Assembly: GCA_900544875.1 (NCBI GenBank)
Contig: UQWS01000022.1
Location: 1-27,031 of the forward strand
DNA length: 27,031 bases
Source: an uncultured Collinsella sp.
GTDB lineage: Bacteria; Actinomycetota; Coriobacteriia; Coriobacteriales; Coriobacteriaceae
Direction: 5' to 3'
Of this stretch, positions 23,892-27,031 are shown one piece after another. The position numbers and the translations under genes are program-made. The first letter of the stretch is position 1. Every line of letters starts with the position of its first letter. Under the pieces are notes generated by a model. It made no database searches. It was not told where the DNA came from and saw only the letters and a list, made by a program, of their open reading frames with translations.

Positions 23892-23958
23892 AGTTGCGGT
23901 GGAATAGTTCCTAAATTCAGGCATTTGCGGGCTAAGCAGGAACTATTTCACCGCAACT
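23892..23958. repeat. 21-bp inverted repeat
   Basis: The arms 23892-23912 and 23938-23958 pair over 21 positions, with one G-T wobble (GGTGGAAT against the complement of ATTTCACC), around a 25-base spacer. CTAAATTCAG and CTGAATTTCAG flank the arms in mirrored positions, extending the dyad imperfectly. No gene is nearby on either side. Confidence 0.65.
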
Positions 23959-24020
23959 GAATTTCAGACCAGGCACACGTAGCAAGAAGACGAATAGCCT
24001 CGGCCTCCCCAGTTACCGCA

Positions 24021-24141
24021 GGAGGCCCCAGGGCTTACCTCCCAAATCTTTCCGCAGGACGGAAGGACCCCGCCGCGCGAAGCGCGCAGCGGGGTCCTGA
24101 CATGTCCGAGGACGATTTGGGAGGTAAACCCTGGGGCCTCC
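24021..24141 (-). repeat. Nested-hairpin element, copy B (3' of pfkA)
   Basis: The outer arms 24021-24048 and 24114-24141 pair at 27 of 28 positions. The core between them (24049-24113) is nearly the same as in copy A: TTTCCGCAGGACGG at one end and ATGTCCGAGGAC at the other. Compared with copy A the apical hairpin changes from GCAC/GTGC to GCGC/GCGC, and the inner stem loses one C and one paired G, so pairing is preserved. The outer arms keep only parts of copy A's sequence. It starts 23 bases after the pfkA stop. Confidence 0.85.
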
Positions 24142-24164
24142 GATGAGAGCACTTCCAGCCGAGA

Positions 24165-25244
24165 CTATTCGTCGCCGAAGCTGATGCCCAACGCCTTGGC
24201 CTCGCGCACCAGATCGCTCTGGGGGTCGACAAACTTGAGCTTGCCGGCGACCTCCTCGAGCGGCATGTGGCACATCTTGCCGTCGCGCAGGGCAATCATG
24301 TAGCCAAACTCGCCGCGCAGGCAGCCCAGTGCCGCCTCAACGCCGCACTGGGTCGCAAAGATGCGATCCTGGGCATCGGGCTGGCCGCCGCGCTGCGTGT
24401 GGCCGGGGATGGCGACGCGGGTCTCGCGACCAGTCTTGGCTTCGATCTCCTTGGCGATGTCGTAGACAATCGACGGGCTCGTGCGCTCGGCGAGCTTTTT
24501 CTTGTACTCCTTCTTGGACAGTGCCGCGTCCTCCTTGGAGATGGCGCCCTCGGCGACGGCCACGATGGTAAAGCGGCTGCCGGTCTCCATGCGATGCTCG
24601 ATGGTCTTGATGACGTTATCCATGTCGTAGGGGATCTCGGGAATCAAGATGACATCTGCGCCGCCTGCGACGCCGGCATACAGCGGGATCCAGCCAACCT
24701 TATGGCCCATGATCTCGATAACGAACACGCGCCCATGGCTCGAAGCGGTGGTGTGGATGTCGTCGATGCATTTGGTGGCGACGTCGATGGCGCTCGTAAA
24801 GCCAAACGTCAACTCGGTGCCCCAGGTGTCGTTATCGATGGTCTTGGGCAGGGCGATAACGTTGAGGCCCTCTTCGCGCAGGCGGTTGGCGGTCTTGGTG
24901 GATCCGTTACCGCCCAGCATAAACAGGCAGTCGAGCTGCAGCTTATGATAGGTGTGGACCATCGCTGGCACCTTCTCGACGCCATCGGCCTCGGGAATAT
25001 CCAGACGCTTGAACGGCGTGCGGCTCGTGCCCAGAATAGTGCCGCCGCGGGTGAGGATGCCACTAAAATCGGCGGGCGTCATGACGCGGAACCTGCTGTA
25101 GATAAGGCCCTGGTAGCCGTCCTCAAAACCATAGATCTCGATAGGTTCTTCGCTATTGGTCATAAGCGTTTTGACGATGCCGCGCATGGTGGCGTTGAGC
25201 GCCTGGCAGTCGCCGCCGCTGGTAAGAAGACCGATCCTAAGCAT
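24165..25244 (-). CDS. pfkA: 6-phosphofructokinase
   Basis: This 359-residue glycolytic kinase phosphorylates fructose 6-phosphate. Motifs are the N-terminal GLLTSGGDCQALNATMRG, the phosphate-donor loop LGGNGSTKTA (where E. coli PfkA has GGDGS), the catalytic PKTIDNDTWGTELTFGF, and IEIMGHKVGWI. The combination of glycine after GGN and lysine in PKTIDND is that of the actinobacterial and clostridial group whose studied members mostly use ATP, but the N replacing the metal-binding D means the donor, ATP or pyrophosphate, should be tested. AAGGA precedes ATG 25244 by about 8 bases. It diverges from the M18 aminopeptidase gene, and copy B of the nested-hairpin element follows its stop. Confidence 0.93.
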   Translation of the reverse strand: MLRIGLLTSGGDCQALNATMRGIVKTLMTNSEEPIEIYGFEDGYQGLIYSRFRVMTPADFSGILTRGGTILGTSRTPFKRLDIPEADGVEKVPAMVHTYHKLQLDCLFMLGGNGSTKTANRLREEGLNVIALPKTIDNDTWGTELTFGFTSAIDVATKCIDDIHTTASSHGRVFVIEIMGHKVGWIPLYAGVAGGADVILIPEIPYDMDNVIKTIEHRMETGSRFTIVAVAEGAISKEDAALSKKEYKKKLAERTSPSIVYDIAKEIEAKTGRETRVAIPGHTQRGGQPDAQDRIFATQCGVEAALGCLRGEFGYMIALRDGKMCHMPLEEVAGKLKFVDPQSDLVREAKALGISFGDE

Positions 25245-25464
25245 GATGAATCCTTCCGGGCAAGTTATAACATGCGCATAAGTTTACCCCCGCACACTGT
25301 TGATACGGAGGTAAAACGTGTTAGCTCAAGCGTATAGAAATGTAAACAATGTTAGAAATTCGCAAGCCGGTGGGCAACGCGGAATTAAGCACGGAATGAA
25401 GAGTGTGGCGCTGGCGTGGCGGGGTATGCTGGAGGGGACCATCAACCCAGCGAAAGGGGAGAGC

Positions 25465-26850
25465 ATGACGGATCAGGAAACGCCCGAGCGCGCGCATGTG
25501 ACGGCCGATGATATCGAGGCCGCCAACGACCTTATCGACTTTATCGAGGCATGCCCCAGCATGTTCCATACGGCGGCAACCATTATGGCCGAGCTCGACG
25601 AGGCGGGTTTCACCTATCTGCCCGAGAATGCGGCGTGGGACATCGAGCCGGGCGGGCGTTATTACACGCAGCGCAATACCTCGAGCGTCATCGCCTTTAA
25701 GGTGGGCGAGGACCTGGCCGCGACGTGGGGCGAGGACGGCGTTGCGGGTGACTATCATTTTCAGCTCACGGCGTCGCACAGCGATTCGCCGACATTTAAG
25801 GTCAAGGCTGTGCCCGAACTCGACGGCGCGGGCGAGACGCTGCGCCTGAACACCGAGGCATACGGCGGCATGATCGACTACACCTGGTTCGACCGCCCGC
25901 TGGCGCTCGCAGGCCGCGTGCTGGTGCGCGAGGGCGACCGTATCGAGAGCCGCCTGCTTGCCACCGAGCGCGAGGTCGCTATCATTCCGAGTCTTGCCAT
26001 CCACATGAACCGCGGCGTTAACGAGGGCTTTGCTCCCAACCGAGCCGTCGACCTGTGCCCGCTCATCAGCGCCGGCGAACTCAAGCAGGGAGATTTTGAT
26101 GCCCTGATTGCCGATGAGCTGGACGTTGAGCCCGAGCAGATCCTGGGCCGCGACCTGTTCCTGGTCAATCGTCAGGATGCGCGCATTTGGGGCTGGGCCG
26201 ACGAGTTTATCTCGACACCCAAGCTCGACGACCTGGCCTGCGCTTATACCTCGCTACAGGCATTTTTGGGCGCTGAGAACGCGCACGACGTCTCGGTCTT
26301 CTGCTGCTTCGATAACGAGGAGGTTGGCTCCGAGACCAAGCAGGGTGCCATGTCGACGTTCTTGGCCGACGCGCTGCGCCGCATTAACGGCTCGCTGGGC
26401 TTCGATGACGAGTCGTATCATCGCGCGCTTGCCGCCTCGATGCTCGTGAGCTGCGACAACGCGCATGCCGTGCACCCCAACCACGCTGAGAAGTGCGATG
26501 CTCGCAATCAGGTTGTGCTCAACGGCGGCATCGTCATCAAGGAAGCCGCCAACCAGCACTACTGCACCGATGCCTTTAGCCGCGCGGTGTTCCAGGCCAT
26601 CTGCGATGACGCCGACGTGCCCACGCAGGCCTTCGCCAACAAGAGCGACATGGCCGGCGGCTCCACGCTCGGCAATCTGTCCAATATGCAGGCGAGCATG
26701 CATGCCGTGGACGTGGGCCTGCCGCAGCTTGCCATGCACTCGAGCTACGAGACCGGCGGCGTGCGCGACGTGATGTACGCCATCCGCGCCCTCACCGCCT
26801 TCTACGAGCGCGACCTAACCATCAACGGTGCCGAAAGCGTGGAGTTCTAA
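25465..26850 (+). CDS. M18-family aminopeptidase
   Basis: This 461-residue zinc aminopeptidase of the M18 family releases N-terminal residues, often acidic ones, from peptides in the cytoplasm. Metal-site and catalytic segments are ASHSDSP (H105), DNEEVGS (D283 to S289), SCDNAHAVHPNH and the C-terminal HSSYETGGVRD. The length fits the family when ATG 25465, behind AAAGGGGAGAG, is the start. The same frame is open to a GTG at 25318 that also has a perfect GGAGGT 5 bases upstream; using it would add a 49-residue basic tail not usual for M18 enzymes. The gene diverges from pfkA. Confidence 0.93.
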   Translation: MTDQETPERAHVTADDIEAANDLIDFIEACPSMFHTAATIMAELDEAGFTYLPENAAWDIEPGGRYYTQRNTSSVIAFKVGEDLAATWGEDGVAGDYHFQLTASHSDSPTFKVKAVPELDGAGETLRLNTEAYGGMIDYTWFDRPLALAGRVLVREGDRIESRLLATEREVAIIPSLAIHMNRGVNEGFAPNRAVDLCPLISAGELKQGDFDALIADELDVEPEQILGRDLFLVNRQDARIWGWADEFISTPKLDDLACAYTSLQAFLGAENAHDVSVFCCFDNEEVGSETKQGAMSTFLADALRRINGSLGFDDESYHRALAASMLVSCDNAHAVHPNHAEKCDARNQVVLNGGIVIKEAANQHYCTDAFSRAVFQAICDDADVPTQAFANKSDMAGGSTLGNLSNMQASMHAVDVGLPQLAMHSSYETGGVRDVMYAIRALTAFYERDLTINGAESVEF

Positions 26851-26875
26851 AATCGACCAAAATGAGATAACAATC

Positions 26876-26912
26876 TTGGCAGGTTCTATCTGGGCAAATG
26901 CCAGTGGCATTG
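26876..26912 (+). repeat. Third copy of the ABC-flanking repeat, with a small hairpin
   Basis: Positions 26876-26902 match 23546-23572 at 25 of 27 bases, in the same orientation. As at the ABC operon, the repeat runs into a hairpin (GCAAATGCCA with TGGCATTGC, to 26912), about 40 bases after the aminopeptidase stop. The hairpin may end that transcript, although no T-run follows. Confidence 0.6.
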
Positions 26913-27031
26913 CAAGCCGATAGGGCTCTAAAACGCCGCAGGTCGAATAAAAGTCAGACACTATGACCCAATCCGAGGGCACGGAAACGACAGGAGCCCC
27001 CGCTCGTGACCGCGGGTCGGGGCTGCGACAA
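26913..27031. other. Right-edge intergenic sequence
   Basis: No gene start is seen. An imperfect GC-rich dyad, AGCCCCCGC with GCGGGTCGGGGCT (26994-27023), occurs just before the edge and may belong to the leader or terminator of the next gene outside the window. Confidence 0.3.

Noticed and set aside
26994..27023. tRNA or riboswitch at the right edge
   Set aside because: Only an imperfect GC-rich dyad is visible; no T-loop, anticodon arm or known aptamer sequence can be made out.

Overview
The window looks like chromosome from a gut actinobacterium of the class Coriobacteriia, most probably Collinsella. I infer this from the high-GC, strongly C/G-ending codon use in most genes, the fermentative gene set (pyruvate formate-lyase activase, PTS, phosphofructokinase) and the many intergenic palindromes. 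No rRNA, tRNA, CRISPR array, integrase or transposase gene is visible.

Layout. 1-5872: a fructoside/sucrose utilisation locus, with a LacI-type regulator, a GH32-clan hydrolase, a PTS EIIBC permease and a canonical sucrose-6-phosphate hydrolase. Four copies of one operator sequence tie the regulator to its own gene and to the hydrolase promoter. 5873-10826: housekeeping genes (DegV lipid-binding protein, pyruvate formate-lyase activase, a membrane-anchored class A beta-lactamase-like serine hydrolase, MTA/SAH nucleosidase, EngB GTPase). 10858-12268: an AT-richer two-gene cassette that resembles a toxin-antitoxin operon (DUF3990 ADP-ribosyltransferase-like protein plus an XRE-domain partner) behind a 20-bp perfect inverted repeat. 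12551-17844: aspartate-family amino acid genes, with thrB and thrC on the minus strand diverging from lysC and asd on the plus strand. 18248-19776: an Ogt-type DNA repair methyltransferase, a remnant of an Abi-family phage-resistance gene, and a GyrI-like protein with a perfect LexA-type box in front of it. 19946-23572: an ABC exporter (ATPase plus large FtsX/MacB-like permease) bracketed by a 48-bp inverted repeat. 24165-26850: divergent 6-phosphofructokinase and M18 aminopeptidase.

The most unusual content is intergenic. At least three, probably four, long nested-hairpin elements (12405-12529, 17869-17978, 24021-24141, and more loosely 13446-13557) have unrelated stem sequences that stay complementary, yet share the same internal-loop sequences (GTCCTC on one side, TGCGGAA on the other). 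Three of them begin 21-24 nt after the stop codon of thrB, asd or pfkA and read in the same direction as that gene. This looks like a structured 3'-end element or a mobile palindromic repeat family with covarying stems. Other palindromes lie at 4366-4407, 7081-7129, 8018-8050, 16655-16688, 23689-23827 and 23892-23958.
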